Shown here piece by piece: positions 54,549 through 62,918 of a stretch of DNA of 64,000 nt. The stretch lies in the NCBI RefSeq assembly GCF_003056405.1, contig NZ_PYVZ01000017.1, positions 1-64,000 of the forward strand, written 5' to 3'. Every line of letters begins with the position of its first letter. The first letter of the stretch is position 1. Made by a program: the position numbers and the translations under genes. This stretch comes from Devosia indica. GTDB lineage: Bacteria; Pseudomonadota; Alphaproteobacteria; Rhizobiales; Devosiaceae. The notes below the pieces were generated by a model. That model made no database searches, had not been told where the DNA came from, and saw nothing but the letters and a program-made list of their open reading frames with translations.

Positions 54549-55735
54549 CGTCCTTCCATCGTATCGTCGATTGCCTCAAAGGCCTCCATGGTGACCTTGG
54601 GCGGGTTGAGCGGGCTGGTGACCCGCACGGAAACATTCTTGCCAATATGGCCCATAATGGCTTCGGTCAGCTCGACATCGCCGCAGCGCAGCCGCACCGG
54701 GTCGCTGGGACCGCGTTCAAACATCAGCGTCTGGCCCGGCTTGAGATTGAGCAGGCGCGAGAGCGGCAGTTGCTGCTCGTGCAGCACCGCCTCGATCTCG
54801 ACATCGGCCTGGTAGATCTCGGTGGCCAGATGCCCCTCCCAGATCGGGTCGCGGCCGAACTTTTCACCCATGAACATCTGCAGGAGCTGTTCACGGATCG
54901 GCTCGATGGTCGCATAGGGCAGGAGAATCTCGATCTTGCCGCCGCGCTCATCCATCTCGATACGCAATTCGATCAGAATGGCCGCATTGCCCGGCCGCGA
55001 AATGGCCGCAAAACGCGGATTGGTCTCCATCCGCTCAAGCTTGAAATTGATCGGGGTCACCGGCTCGAAGGCGCGATGCGTGTCCTCGAGAATGATCTCG
55101 ATCATCTTGCGCGCCAGAGCCATTTCGATGGTGGTGTAAGGCCGCCCCTCGACGCGGATATTGCCGCCAATGCGGCGCCCGCCGAGCAGCACGTCGATCA
55201 TCGAATAGATCAGGTTGGAATCGACCGTCAGCAGGCCATAATTCTCCCATTCCTCGGCCTTGATAACCGAGAGAATGGCCGGCAGCGGTATGGAATTGAG
55301 ATAGTCGCCAAAGCGCACCGACGAAATGGAATCCATGGTCACCTCGACATTGTCGGAGGTGAAATTGCGCAGCGACGTCGTCGCCAGCCGCACCAGCCGG
55401 TCGAAGACGATCTCCAGCATCGGCAGGCGTTCGTAGGACACCAGCGCCGAGTTGATCAGAGCCTGAACGCCAGTCAGCTCGACATTGCTGCCGGCGCTTG
55501 AGTCAAAGCCGAGCAAGCTGTCGATCTCGTCCTGGTTGAGAACACGATCCGCCCCGCCCTCGCCATCGCCATCGCCGCCTTCGAGCATGGCAGCCCATTC
55601 GGCAGCGGCCGCGGCGGCGCGCTCTTCCTCGCTCATTTCACTTTCGTCGACCGGTGCTGCAGGCGTATCGGCCGACCCGATATCCTCGAGCCCCCAATCG
55701 TCTGCCAGCTTGTCCTGATCACTGGGTCCGGCCAT
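54545..55735 (-). CDS. fliM: Flagellar motor switch protein FliM
   Basis: FliM forms the C-ring and binds phosphorylated CheY. The 396-residue protein has an N-terminal region with LNQDEIDSLLGF, the CheY-binding EN-like motif, and a CheC-type middle domain (residues about 110-290). The C-terminal SpoA/FliN-like domain ends LNPPKVTMEAFEAIDDTMEGR. The N-terminal 60 residues are longer and more acidic than usual. Its ATG shares a base with the fliL stop. Confidence 0.96.
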   Translation of the reverse strand: MAGPSDQDKLADDWGLEDIGSADTPAAPVDESEMSEEERAAAAAAEWAAMLEGGDGDGEGGADRVLNQDEIDSLLGFDSSAGSNVELTGVQALINSALVSYERLPMLEIVFDRLVRLATTSLRNFTSDNVEVTMDSISSVRFGDYLNSIPLPAILSVIKAEEWENYGLLTVDSNLIYSMIDVLLGGRRIGGNIRVEGRPYTTIEMALARKMIEIILEDTHRAFEPVTPINFKLERMETNPRFAAISRPGNAAILIELRIEMDERGGKIEILLPYATIEPIREQLLQMFMGEKFGRDPIWEGHLATEIYQADVEIEAVLHEQQLPLSRLLNLKPGQTLMFERGPSDPVRLRCGDVELTEAIMGHIGKNVSVRVTSPLNPPKVTMEAFEAIDDTMEGR

Positions 55736-56232
55736 TACTGCACCAGGATTTCCTTGAAGAGCACGCTCTCCACATGGGCGGGATAGATCGCCAGATTGAC
55801 CCGGCGCAGCAGTTCTTCCTTGAGCCGGTAAATGCCGGCGGAGCCCTCGAGGTCGCTCTTGCGCAGTTCGCGCAGATAGACCTGGAAGGCGTCGATCACC
55901 TTGGCCAGCCGTGGCTGGATCTCGGTCATCATCTCCTCATCGGCCACTTCAAGCGCGATGGAGAGCTTCATGAAGCCCTGGCTGCCTTCTTCCGAGGACA
56001 GGTTCACCATCATCGGCTGCAGGTTGAAGATGAAGGTGTCGTGCACCTCGGCGGTCGCGGCGGCGCCATGATCGCCCGCGCCCTCTTCAGAGCTGCCCGA
56101 CGAGGACAGGAAGAAGAACAGGCCGCCACCCGCGAGCAGCAGCACCACAAGTGCGGCCCCAATGATGATGAAGAGCTTGGGAATGCCCTTCTTTGCGGGC
56201 GCTTCCGTACCGGCTTCGGCTTCCGCGGTCAT
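55735..56232 (-). CDS. fliL: Flagellar basal body protein FliL
   Basis: FliL is a stomatin-like partner of the stator that supports torque. The 165-residue protein has an N-terminal membrane helix (LFIIIGAALVVLLLAGGGLFFFL), a small linker and the periplasmic FliL domain (HDTFIFNLQPMMVNLSSEEGSQGFMKLSIALEVADEEMM), ending RVNLAIYPAHVESVLFKEILVQ. It is the first gene of the fliL-to-TPR block and lies 70 bases from a CtrA-like box. Confidence 0.95.
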   Translation of the reverse strand: MTAEAEAGTEAPAKKGIPKLFIIIGAALVVLLLAGGGLFFFLSSSGSSEEGAGDHGAAATAEVHDTFIFNLQPMMVNLSSEEGSQGFMKLSIALEVADEEMMTEIQPRLAKVIDAFQVYLRELRKSDLEGSAGIYRLKEELLRRVNLAIYPAHVESVLFKEILVQ

Positions 56233-56301
56233 AAAGTGGCCCTGTCAAACGCCTGCATCTCCGGACGATTCCGGCTTGCCGACCAGCTAAGGCCCAGTTG
56301 G

Positions 56302-56316
56302 TTAACGAAAGGTTAC
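56302..56316. promoter_or_regulatory. Near-consensus CtrA box upstream of fliL
   Basis: TTAACGAAAGGTTAC is TTAA-N7-TTAC, one mismatch from the CtrA consensus. It lies 70 bases upstream of fliL and 200 bases upstream of flgF, again in a divergent flagellar promoter region. Confidence 0.5.
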
Positions 56317-56434
56317 AAACTCACCCGAACCGGCAGTTTTTGCCGGGCAGCTTTTGCCCAATGCAACAATGCAGCCTACCGGGAGTAAACCACCCCGACA
56401 AACTAAGTCATTGATTTTATTAAAATTGCTGCTC

Positions 56435-56450
56435 TGGCATGGTTTCTGCA
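56435..56450 (+). promoter_or_regulatory. Sigma-54-like promoter upstream of flgF
   Basis: TGGCATGGTTTCTGCA keeps the diagnostic GG-N10-GC spacing of a -24/-12 promoter (consensus TGGCAC-N5-TTGCA) with mismatches at two or three positions. It lies 66 bases upstream of the flgF ATG. Caulobacter rod and hook genes use sigma-54. Confidence 0.45.
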
Positions 56451-56515
56451 AAGTAAATGCCGAGGCGACCAGCTTGGGGAAGCGGGCCGTCTCGGGGACC
56501 AAATCGGGGAATGCC

Positions 56516-57256
56516 ATGATCGAGAACGCGCAACTCATCGGCCTCAGCCGGCAGATCGCACTGCGGCGCCAGATGGATGTGGTGGCAAACAACATCGCCA
56601 ACCTCAACACCACCGGCTTCAAGGCAGAACAGATCCTGTTCGAGGAATATGTCATGCCCACGGCCCGGCACAATGACTTCCCCTCGCTCGACCAGCCCCT
56701 CTCCTATGTGCAGGACTGGGCCACCGTCCATGACCTGACCGGCGGCGCCATCGTCCAGACCGGAAATGACTTCGACGTCGCGCTCAACGGCGAAGGTTTC
56801 TTTGCCGTCGAAACTGCGGGCGGCGAACGCTGGACCCGCGCCGGCGCATTCGGTCTGAACAATCAGGGCACGCTGGTCGACCAGACCGGCAATCCGGTGC
56901 TCGGCAATGGCGGCCCGATCCAGTTCGGCCCCGAGGAAACCGGCATCACCATCGCTGCCGACGGCACGATTTCGTCCAGCGCCGGCGCCAAGGGCCAGTT
57001 GCGCATCGTCGAGTTCGCCAATGCCCAGGAGCTGGTGCGTGAAGGCTCCAACCTGTTCTCCGGTGGCACCCCCGAGCTCAACACCAGTACCCGCGTCATG
57101 CAGGGTCATATCGAGCGCTCAAACGTCTCGGGCGTCGCCGAGATGGCCGAAATGATCCGTGTGCAGCGCGCCTATGAATCCGTCGCGTCCCTCGCCCAGA
57201 AACAGGACGAGATGCGCCGAAACGCCATCCAGCGCCTGGGCGACACCAACGCCTGA
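56516..57256 (+). CDS. flgF: Flagellar rod protein FlgF
   Basis: FlgF is a proximal-rod subunit. The 246-residue protein has the rod N-terminus IGLSRQIALRRQMDVVANNIANLNTTGFKAEQ, the FlgEFG central signature (NDFDVALNGEGFFAVE) and the C-terminal ASVARVQRAYESVASLAQKQ-like helix. The start MIENAQ at 56516 matches the family; the upstream frame is spurious. flgG follows after 18 bases. Confidence 0.96.
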   Translation: MIENAQLIGLSRQIALRRQMDVVANNIANLNTTGFKAEQILFEEYVMPTARHNDFPSLDQPLSYVQDWATVHDLTGGAIVQTGNDFDVALNGEGFFAVETAGGERWTRAGAFGLNNQGTLVDQTGNPVLGNGGPIQFGPEETGITIAADGTISSSAGAKGQLRIVEFANAQELVREGSNLFSGGTPELNTSTRVMQGHIERSNVSGVAEMAEMIRVQRAYESVASLAQKQDEMRRNAIQRLGDTNA

Positions 57257-57274
57257 ACCTGAGGAGCAATCGCC

Positions 57275-58060
57275 ATGAAAGCACTTTATATCGCATCGAC
57301 CGGCATGGGCGCCCAGGAACGCAATGTCGAAGTCATCTCCAACAATATCGCGAACATGCGCACCACCGGCTACAAGCGGCAGCGCGCAGAGTTCCAGGAC
57401 CTGCTCTACCAGCAGATCACCCGCGCCGGCTCACAGACCTCGGACCAGGGCACTATGGTCCCGGCGGGCCTCGAAATCGGCTCGGGTGTGCGAACCATCT
57501 CAACCCCGCGGGTGATGAGCCAGGGTTCGGTCAACCTCACCGAAGGCGAACTCGACGTCGCCATTCGCGGCGAAGGCTTCTTCATGGTGCAACTGCCCGA
57601 TGGCCGCACGGGCTATACCCGCGATGGCTCCTTCGAGCGCAATCCCGAAGGTACGCTGGTGACGTCCAGCGGCCACCCGCTCGACCCCGGCATCACCATT
57701 CCAGGCAATGCACGTGGCGTGGCGATTTCGCCCGACGGCACGGTCGAGGCCTATATCGGCACCGATACCGCGCCGACCCAGCTCGGCCAGTTGCAGCTTG
57801 CTCGCTTCGTCAACAAGACGGGCCTGGAATCGATGGGCGACAATCTGTTCCTCGAAACCGCCGCCAGCGGCCCGGCCCAGGTCAATGTGCCCAACACCGA
57901 CGGCACCGGCGACCTGCTGCAGAACTATCTGGAAATGGCCAATGTCAATTCGGTCACCGAAATCGCCGACCTGATCGCCGCCCAGCGCGCCTATGAAATG
58001 AACGCCCGTGTCATCTCTGGCGCCGACCAGATGATGCAGGCCACCAGCCAGCTTAGCTAG
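57275..58060 (+). CDS. flgG: Flagellar distal rod protein FlgG
   Basis: FlgG builds the distal rod. The 261-residue protein has the family start MKALYIASTGMGAQERNVEVISNNIANMRTTGYKRQRAEFQDLLYQ. The FlgG-specific segment GSGVRTISTPRVMSQGSVN and the C-terminal EMNARVISGADQMMQATSQL follow. The length is the standard FlgG length. GAGGAG precedes the ATG, and flgA starts 11 bases after the stop. Confidence 0.97.
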   Translation: MKALYIASTGMGAQERNVEVISNNIANMRTTGYKRQRAEFQDLLYQQITRAGSQTSDQGTMVPAGLEIGSGVRTISTPRVMSQGSVNLTEGELDVAIRGEGFFMVQLPDGRTGYTRDGSFERNPEGTLVTSSGHPLDPGITIPGNARGVAISPDGTVEAYIGTDTAPTQLGQLQLARFVNKTGLESMGDNLFLETAASGPAQVNVPNTDGTGDLLQNYLEMANVNSVTEIADLIAAQRAYEMNARVISGADQMMQATSQLS

Positions 58061-58071
58061 GGAGATTGACC

Positions 58072-59019
58072 ATGAAATCGCTCCGCGCCATCAGCCTGAC
58101 CCTGGCCATGATTTTGTCTTCCGGCATTGCTTCAGCCGCGCCGGTCCTGCGGGCCGAAATCACCGTCAGCGCCCCGGTGGTCACTGTCGGCGACATGTTC
58201 GACGATGCCGGCGTGCTGGCCGAACAGCCCCTGTTCCGCTCGCCCCTTCCGGGCACCACCGGCAATGTCGACCTTGCCGCCGTCCGCTCCGCGACCGCCC
58301 GGATCGGCCTGACCCGGTTCGACATCAACGGTCTCTCCCAGGTTCGGGTCTCCCGCGCCGCTTCGATCGTCGACCAGACCCTTCTGGCCGACCTCATCAC
58401 CCAGGATTTGCGCCATCGCGGCATTCTGGGCGATGGCATGACGGCCAATATGCTGTTCGCCAACCCGCCCGAAACCATTACCGTGGCGGCCAGCGACACC
58501 CCCGCCCAGCTCGAAAACCTGCGCTACCTGCCCGGCAATGGCACCTTCTCCGCCCGGTTCTCGCTGGCCGGCCAGGCCCAGCCGCTGGACCTCAACGGCT
58601 CCATCGAAATCAGCATCGAGGCCCCCCATCTTGCCGCTGGCCTGCCCGCCGGCACGGTGCTGCGCCCCGACCACATCATCATGCGGCCATTGCCGATCCA
58701 GCAGGCCGACGCACAGGGTATTGCCTCGCTCGACCAGCTCGTGGGCATGGCGCTCAACCGCCAGAGCCGGGACGGCATGCTGCTGCGCGTCAGCGATGTC
58801 AGCACGCCGCTCTCAATCGCCAAGAATGATCTGGTGACCATCTACTATCGCAAGGGCCTGATGACCCTGACCGTGAAGGGCCAGGCCATCACCGGCGCTG
58901 CCGAGGGTGCGCCCCTGCAAGTGCTGAACCTGATCTCCAAGCGGGTCATCAGCGCCACGGCCATCGCTCCGGGTGCCGTGGAAGTTTCCACCAGCCCCGT
59001 CACTCTTGCCGGCCTCTAA
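58072..59019 (+). CDS. flgA: Flagellar P-ring chaperone FlgA
   Basis: FlgA helps P-ring (FlgI) assembly in the periplasm. The 315-residue protein has a signal peptide (SGIASAAP region). A large N-terminal portion (residues about 30-180) is followed by the SAF domain: LAAGLPAGTVLRPDHIIMRP and MALNRQSRDGMLLRVSDVSTPLSIAKNDLVTIYYRKGLMTLTVKGQAI. It starts at ATG 58072 after GGGAG; flgI is not present in the window, so FlgA's partner must lie elsewhere. Confidence 0.94.
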   Translation: MKSLRAISLTLAMILSSGIASAAPVLRAEITVSAPVVTVGDMFDDAGVLAEQPLFRSPLPGTTGNVDLAAVRSATARIGLTRFDINGLSQVRVSRAASIVDQTLLADLITQDLRHRGILGDGMTANMLFANPPETITVAASDTPAQLENLRYLPGNGTFSARFSLAGQAQPLDLNGSIEISIEAPHLAAGLPAGTVLRPDHIIMRPLPIQQADAQGIASLDQLVGMALNRQSRDGMLLRVSDVSTPLSIAKNDLVTIYYRKGLMTLTVKGQAITGAAEGAPLQVLNLISKRVISATAIAPGAVEVSTSPVTLAGL

Positions 59020-59029
59020 TTCGGGACAG

Positions 59030-59782
59030 ATGAAAATGAACATCGCCAAGATCGCCACCATCCTGACCCTGACCGCAGCCCTAGGCGCCTGCAACACCAT
59101 GGATCGCCTCGCCAGCGTCGGCCAGGCCCCCGTGTTGACCGCCATTGCCGACCCGACCACAACGGCAGGCTACCAGCCGGTGCGCATGCCCATGCCAGAG
59201 CCGATTGCCGATACCTATCAGGCCAACTCGCTCTACCGCACCTCGGCCAAGGGTTTCTTCAAGGACGAACGCGCCCACCGGGTGGGTGACATCCTGACCG
59301 TGGTCGTTACCATCGACGACACCGCCCAGATCAACAACAACACCCAGCGCTCGCGCAATTCCACCAACAGCGCCGGCATGGGCGGGCTGTTCGGCGCAGT
59401 GTTCTCCAACGCCACCGACGCGGCCGAGCTCAATGTCGACCCGCAGGCCGCTATCGATTTCACCTCGGGCATCAACGATGCTGGCGCCGGCTCGGTCAAT
59501 CGCAGCGAAGCGCTGGAAACCTCGGTCGCCGCTGTCGTCACCCAGGTCCTGCCCAATGGCAATCTGGTGATCGAAGGGCGTCAGGAAGTGCGCGTGAATT
59601 TCGAGGTCCGTGACCTGATCGTGGCCGGCATTGTGCGTCCCTCCGATATCCAGGCCAACAATACCATTCCCTCGACCAAGATCGCCGAAGCCCGCATCTC
59701 CTACGGCGGCCGCGGCCAGATCACCGACGTGCAGCAGCCTCGCTATGGCCAGCAGGCCATGGACGCGATCCTGCCCTTCTAA
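59030..59782 (+). CDS. flgH: Flagellar L-ring protein FlgH
   Basis: FlgH forms the outer-membrane L-ring. The 250-residue lipoprotein has the lipobox LGAC at the end of its signal sequence, so Cys is likely lipidated. The family segments are [87 protein letters not shown]-like and the terminal [28 protein letters not shown]. ATG 59030 follows flgA by ten bases. A tandem set of hairpins lies after its stop. Confidence 0.95.
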   Translation: [250 protein letters not shown]

Positions 59783-59785
59783 GAA

Positions 59786-59822
59786 AGTTTCGGCGGCGCA
59801 ATCCCCATCGCGCCGCCGTTTC
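59786..59822 (+). terminator. Terminator 1 after flgH
   Basis: CGGCGGCGC pairs with GCGCCGCCG around an AATCCCCATC loop, followed by TTTCCCC. Confidence 0.6.
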
Positions 59823-59849
59823 CCCAGCCAGTCCAGAATGGAATGGCAC

Positions 59850-59880
59850 GGCCCCAGGCGCAGAAGGCGCCGGGCCTTTT
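59850..59880 (+). terminator. Hairpin 2 after flgH
   Basis: GGCCCC-AGGCGC pairs imperfectly with GGCGCC-GGGCC and is followed by TTTT. It is the second of three hairpins in this gap. Confidence 0.5.
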
Positions 59881-59920
59881 CCTGAAGGCTCCTGCTTCCC
59901 CAGGCACAGAGCCCATCCCC

Positions 59921-59959
59921 AAGAGGCGCAGCTTCCCCGGCTGCGCCTCTTCCTTTTTT
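59921..59959 (+). terminator. Terminator 3 after flgH
   Basis: A 12-base perfect stem AAGAGGCGCAGC/GCTGCGCCTCTT with a TTCCCCG loop is followed by CCTTTTTTGG. It is the strongest of the three hairpins. Confidence 0.75.
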
Positions 59960-60010
59960 GGCAACCCGATGGCGGACATTCGGGTTGGATCCGGAACAAG
60001 GAGGTTTGCA

Positions 60011-60181
60011 ATGAGCTTTGCAACAGGAATTGCCGTCGGAATCGCTATTGGCGCAGGCATAGGCGTTGCGATGGACAATATCGCCATGGGGATTGCGATT
60101 GGCGTCGCCATCGGGGCCGGACTGGGCGGGGCGGCCAATGCCGCACGCTCAGACAAGGATCCGCCCGACGGCAAGCCTTGA
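60011..60181 (+). CDS. Small glycine-zipper membrane-associated protein
   Basis: The 56-residue product is dominated by two short glycine-zipper stretches (VGIAIGAGIGVAMDNIAMGIAIGVAIGAGLGG) and a polar C-terminus. It likely inserts in or lies on membranes and could oligomerise. AAGGAGG six bases before ATG 60011 is a strong ribosome binding site. It follows the hairpin set after flgH and precedes the carboxypeptidase gene by 52 bases. The function is unknown. Confidence 0.7.
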   Translation: MSFATGIAVGIAIGAGIGVAMDNIAMGIAIGVAIGAGLGGAANAARSDKDPPDGKP

Positions 60182-60233
60182 TCCGCCGGGGCTCCTGTGG
60201 AACACATCTGCCATCCCACCTCCGGAGCCAGCC

Positions 60234-61727
60234 ATGTCCTTCCAAAAACTCGATGAACTCGGTCGCAAGCTCGAGTCGCTCGAACACGCCCTGTCCATTC
60301 TGGGTGCCGATGAAGCCACCCACATGGCGGTCGGTGGCGGCGAGAAGCGGGCCGAAGCCATGGCCAATCTCGCCGGCATGTATCACGCCCAGGCCACCGC
60401 CCCCCAGATCGCCGACTGGATCGACGCCGCCAGGAACGAAGACCTCTCAGATATGCAGCAGGCCGCACTGGGAGAGTTCGAACGGTCCTATGTCAATGCG
60501 ACGTGCCTGCCGACCGAATTTGTCGAGCGGCGCACCGCTGCAACCATGCGCTCCGAACAGCTCTGGCGGGACCTGCGGGCCAAGGGCGATTGGGACAGCT
60601 TCCTGCCTGCCCTCGAAGGGGTGATTGCGCTGGTGCGCGAGGAAGCTGCGCTGCGCTCGGCCGCGACCGGCCTGGCCCCCTATGACGCTCTGATGGACCA
60701 ATACGATCCGGGCAATCGTACCGCTGAGATCGATGGTGTCTTTGCCGATCTCAAGACTTGCCTCAAGGACTTCGTACCCCACGCCCTCTCGGTTCAGGAG
60801 CAGCGCCTCAGCCAGCATCCGCGCAAGCCACTCAATGCGCCCTACCCGATCGAAAAGCAGCGCGAGCTCGGCCTGGCGGCCATGCGCGCGGTCGGTTTCG
60901 ATTTCACCCATGGTTCACTGGCTGTGTCGCACCACCCCTTCTGCGGCGGCGTGCCGACCGATGTACGCATGACCACGCGCTATCGCACCGACGAATTCCT
61001 CTCCTCGCTGATGGGCGTGTTGCACGAAACCGGCCACGCCCTTTACGAGCAGGGCCTGCCCAAGGATTGGTCGCATTGGCCGCTGGGCAAGGCGCGCGGC
61101 ATGGGCATGCATGAAAGCCAGAGCCTGTTCGTGGAAATGCAACTCGCCCGCAGCCCCGAATTCTGGGAGTTCATGCTGCCCCTGGTACATCAGTATCTGG
61201 GCGACACAGCGATTCCCGGCTGGGAGGTGGCCTATGTGCTCAATGAGGTCAATTTCGTCGAGCGCGGCTATATCCGCGTCGACGCCGACGAGGTGACCTA
61301 CCCGCTCCATGTCATCCTGCGCTACGAACTGGAACAGGACCTCGTCTCGGGCAAGCTCGAGGCCAGCCAGATTCCCGAGGCCTGGGACACCAAGATGATC
61401 GAATATCTTGGTATTTCGACCATCAACGATCCCAAGGACGGCCCAATGCAGGATGTGCACTGGCCCGGCGGCGCATTCGGCTATTTTCCCAGCTACACGC
61501 TTGGCGCCATGATCGCCGCGCAATTGTCCGCCGCAATGGAAAAGGACTTGCCCGACATGCGCGAGCAGATCCGCAAGGGCGAGTTCGGTGCAATCAATCA
61601 ATGGCGCGCCGACAAGGTCTGGACCGAGGCCTCGCGCTACTCGACGCCCGAGCTGATCACCCGCGCCACGGGCGAGCCGCTCAATGCCGACTACTTCAAG
61701 GCCCACCTAAAGAAGCGCTACGGCTAG
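60234..61727 (+). CDS. Carboxypeptidase, family M32
   Basis: M32 enzymes are metal-dependent carboxypeptidases that trim peptides from the C-terminus in the cytoplasm. The 497-residue protein has the metal-binding HETGH motif at residues 264-268 (HExxH). A third-ligand glutamate lies in GMGMHESQSLFVEM near 294-302, and the family stretch RYRTDEFLSSLMGVLHE leads into the site. The length matches the family. ATG 60234 follows a weak GGAG ribosome binding site. Confidence 0.95.
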   Translation: MSFQKLDELGRKLESLEHALSILGADEATHMAVGGGEKRAEAMANLAGMYHAQATAPQIADWIDAARNEDLSDMQQAALGEFERSYVNATCLPTEFVERRTAATMRSEQLWRDLRAKGDWDSFLPALEGVIALVREEAALRSAATGLAPYDALMDQYDPGNRTAEIDGVFADLKTCLKDFVPHALSVQEQRLSQHPRKPLNAPYPIEKQRELGLAAMRAVGFDFTHGSLAVSHHPFCGGVPTDVRMTTRYRTDEFLSSLMGVLHETGHALYEQGLPKDWSHWPLGKARGMGMHESQSLFVEMQLARSPEFWEFMLPLVHQYLGDTAIPGWEVAYVLNEVNFVERGYIRVDADEVTYPLHVILRYELEQDLVSGKLEASQIPEAWDTKMIEYLGISTINDPKDGPMQDVHWPGGAFGYFPSYTLGAMIAAQLSAAMEKDLPDMREQIRKGEFGAINQWRADKVWTEASRYSTPELITRATGEPLNADYFKAHLKKRYG

Positions 61728-61774
61728 GAACAGGAGTCGGCCGCCCCGTTCACCCGGGACGGCCGAAAAACTGA

Positions 61775-62182
61775 CTACTGAGCCGTCGCGGCTGCCTCGA
61801 GCCGTGTGTTGATGCGTGTCGCCAGGTCGGTGTCGTTCTGCGCCACGGCCATGATTTCGTTGTAGCGCTCGAGATTGATACCCTCCACATTCTCGATCGC
61901 GCCCATCATCTGCTCACTGGCCTCGGTCTGCACCTGCATCTGCTCTTCGGGCGTGGCGGCCGACTGCATCTGCGGCGCAAAGGCCTGGCCGATCATGTTC
62001 ACCTCGACATAGGCCTCAACAAACGAATCGAGTTCCGCGCCATCGAAATCAGCCGAAGTAAGGGCAGTAGAGGGCGCGTCCTGCATCATTGCATCTTGTG
62101 CCAAAACGCTACCTGACGAAATCAATCCAATCGAAAGAGCCGAAGAAACAAGAATAGCGCGAATAGTATTTTTCGGGATCAT
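61775..62182 (-). CDS. Secreted DUF4168-like protein
   Basis: The 135-residue product has a signal peptide (LISSGSVLAQ-DA) and a helical domain like DUF4168: SFVEAYVEVNMIGQAF near residue 50, then EEQMQVQTEASEQMMGAIENVEGINLERYNEIMAVAQNDTDLATRINTRL. Such proteins are periplasmic and of unknown function. It is divergent from the first curlin gene, across a 267-base gap. Confidence 0.82.
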   Translation of the reverse strand: MIPKNTIRAILVSSALSIGLISSGSVLAQDAMMQDAPSTALTSADFDGAELDSFVEAYVEVNMIGQAFAPQMQSAATPEEQMQVQTEASEQMMGAIENVEGINLERYNEIMAVAQNDTDLATRINTRLEAAATAQ

Positions 62183-62336
62183 AATTTATCCTGAGTGCTC
62201 GTGTGAATTTCTGCTTGGGACATGGCCCGTGCAGCCGCCCTATGACGACGAAAATACTCTCTAGAAGACCGAAGCGACGAAAATGTGATCCGCTTTTATT
62301 TCCGGCGCATATCTAGCCCGATCAGGCCGCCACTGC

Positions 62337-62398
62337 CTGAACGCCACATGAACCCCTGCTTCAGTGAGCGTTCCAAATCACTCCCCTAGAACAGTCTC
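62337..62398 (+). promoter_or_regulatory. Promoter region of curlin gene 1 (shared curli motif)
   Basis: CTGAACGC at 62337, TGAAC at 62349, GTTC at 62370, CTAG at 62386 and TCTC at 62395 occur at offsets 0, 12, 33, 49 and 58. The second curlin gene has the same blocks at the same offsets. The TGAAC pair is a direct repeat with an 11-base period. The last block lies 52 bases before the ATG. Confidence 0.6.
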
Positions 62399-62449
62399 CA
62401 TCAACGACGCGGTCGGAGGGACCGCAGCCAAAACCCAAGGAGACGACCA

Positions 62450-62884
62450 ATGATCCGCAAGCTTCTCATCACCACCCTGGCCGCCACTGTCATCGCCGGT
62501 GCTGCTGCCCCCGCCATGGCCAACAGCCTGTTCATTGAACAATACGGCTTCGGCAACGCCGTCGGCGGTGGCCAGTCCGGCTGGAACAACACCTTTGGCG
62601 CATATCAGGACGGCAACTGGAACACCGGTATTTCCAATCAGAACGGTGGCAACAACACCTCCGCCATCGGCCAGGACGGCAACAACAACTATGGCGATGT
62701 CTGGCAGGACGGCTGGAACAACCAGGGCGGCGTCGCCCAGTTCGGCGACGATCACAACGCGATCCTGACCCAGGACGGCAATGGCAACACCGCCGCCGGC
62801 GTGCAGGTGGGCAATGGCTGCAATGCCAATATGGTCCAGCACGGCTCGAACAATGTCAGCGCCTTCGTTCAGGTCTGCCCGTAA
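62450..62884 (+). CDS. Curlin-like amyloid subunit 1
   Basis: The 144-residue protein has a signal peptide (cleavage near AMANS) and then five consecutive 22-residue repeats (starting at residues 26, 48, 70, 92 and 114), each with Q-x-G-x-x-N-type positions. This is the CsgA/CsgB curlin pattern that stacks into an amyloid beta-solenoid. Unlike E. coli CsgA, it carries two cysteines (124 and 143), near the C-terminus. AAGGAG precedes ATG 62450. csgH follows 59 bases downstream and a second curlin further on. csgG/E/F are not in the window. Confidence 0.88.
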   Translation: MIRKLLITTLAATVIAGAAAPAMANSLFIEQYGFGNAVGGGQSGWNNTFGAYQDGNWNTGISNQNGGNNTSAIGQDGNNNYGDVWQDGWNNQGGVAQFGDDHNAILTQDGNGNTAAGVQVGNGCNANMVQHGSNNVSAFVQVCP

Positions 62885-62896
62885 CCCGAACGCGCC

Positions 62897-62918
62897 GGGA
62901 CCGGCCAAAGCCGGTCCC
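62897..62918 (+). other. Hairpin between curlin 1 and csgH
   Basis: GGGACCGGC and GCCGGTCCC form a perfect nine-base stem around CAAA. There is no T run, so it is more likely an mRNA-stabilising or processing hairpin than a full terminator. Confidence 0.55.

Noticed and set aside
59840-59862. TGGCACG near 59845 as a sigma-54 promoter for the glycine-zipper gene
   Set aside because: The position ten bases after GG is GG, not GC, and a hairpin overlaps it.
61737-61770. Hairpin between the M32 gene and the DUF4168 gene as a terminator
   Set aside because: The GGCCG stem is present but no T run follows on either strand.
62243-62285. GACGAAAAT repeated twice upstream of curlin 1 as a CRISPR-like or integration repeat
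   Set aside because: Only two nine-base copies and none before curlin 2; likely chance.
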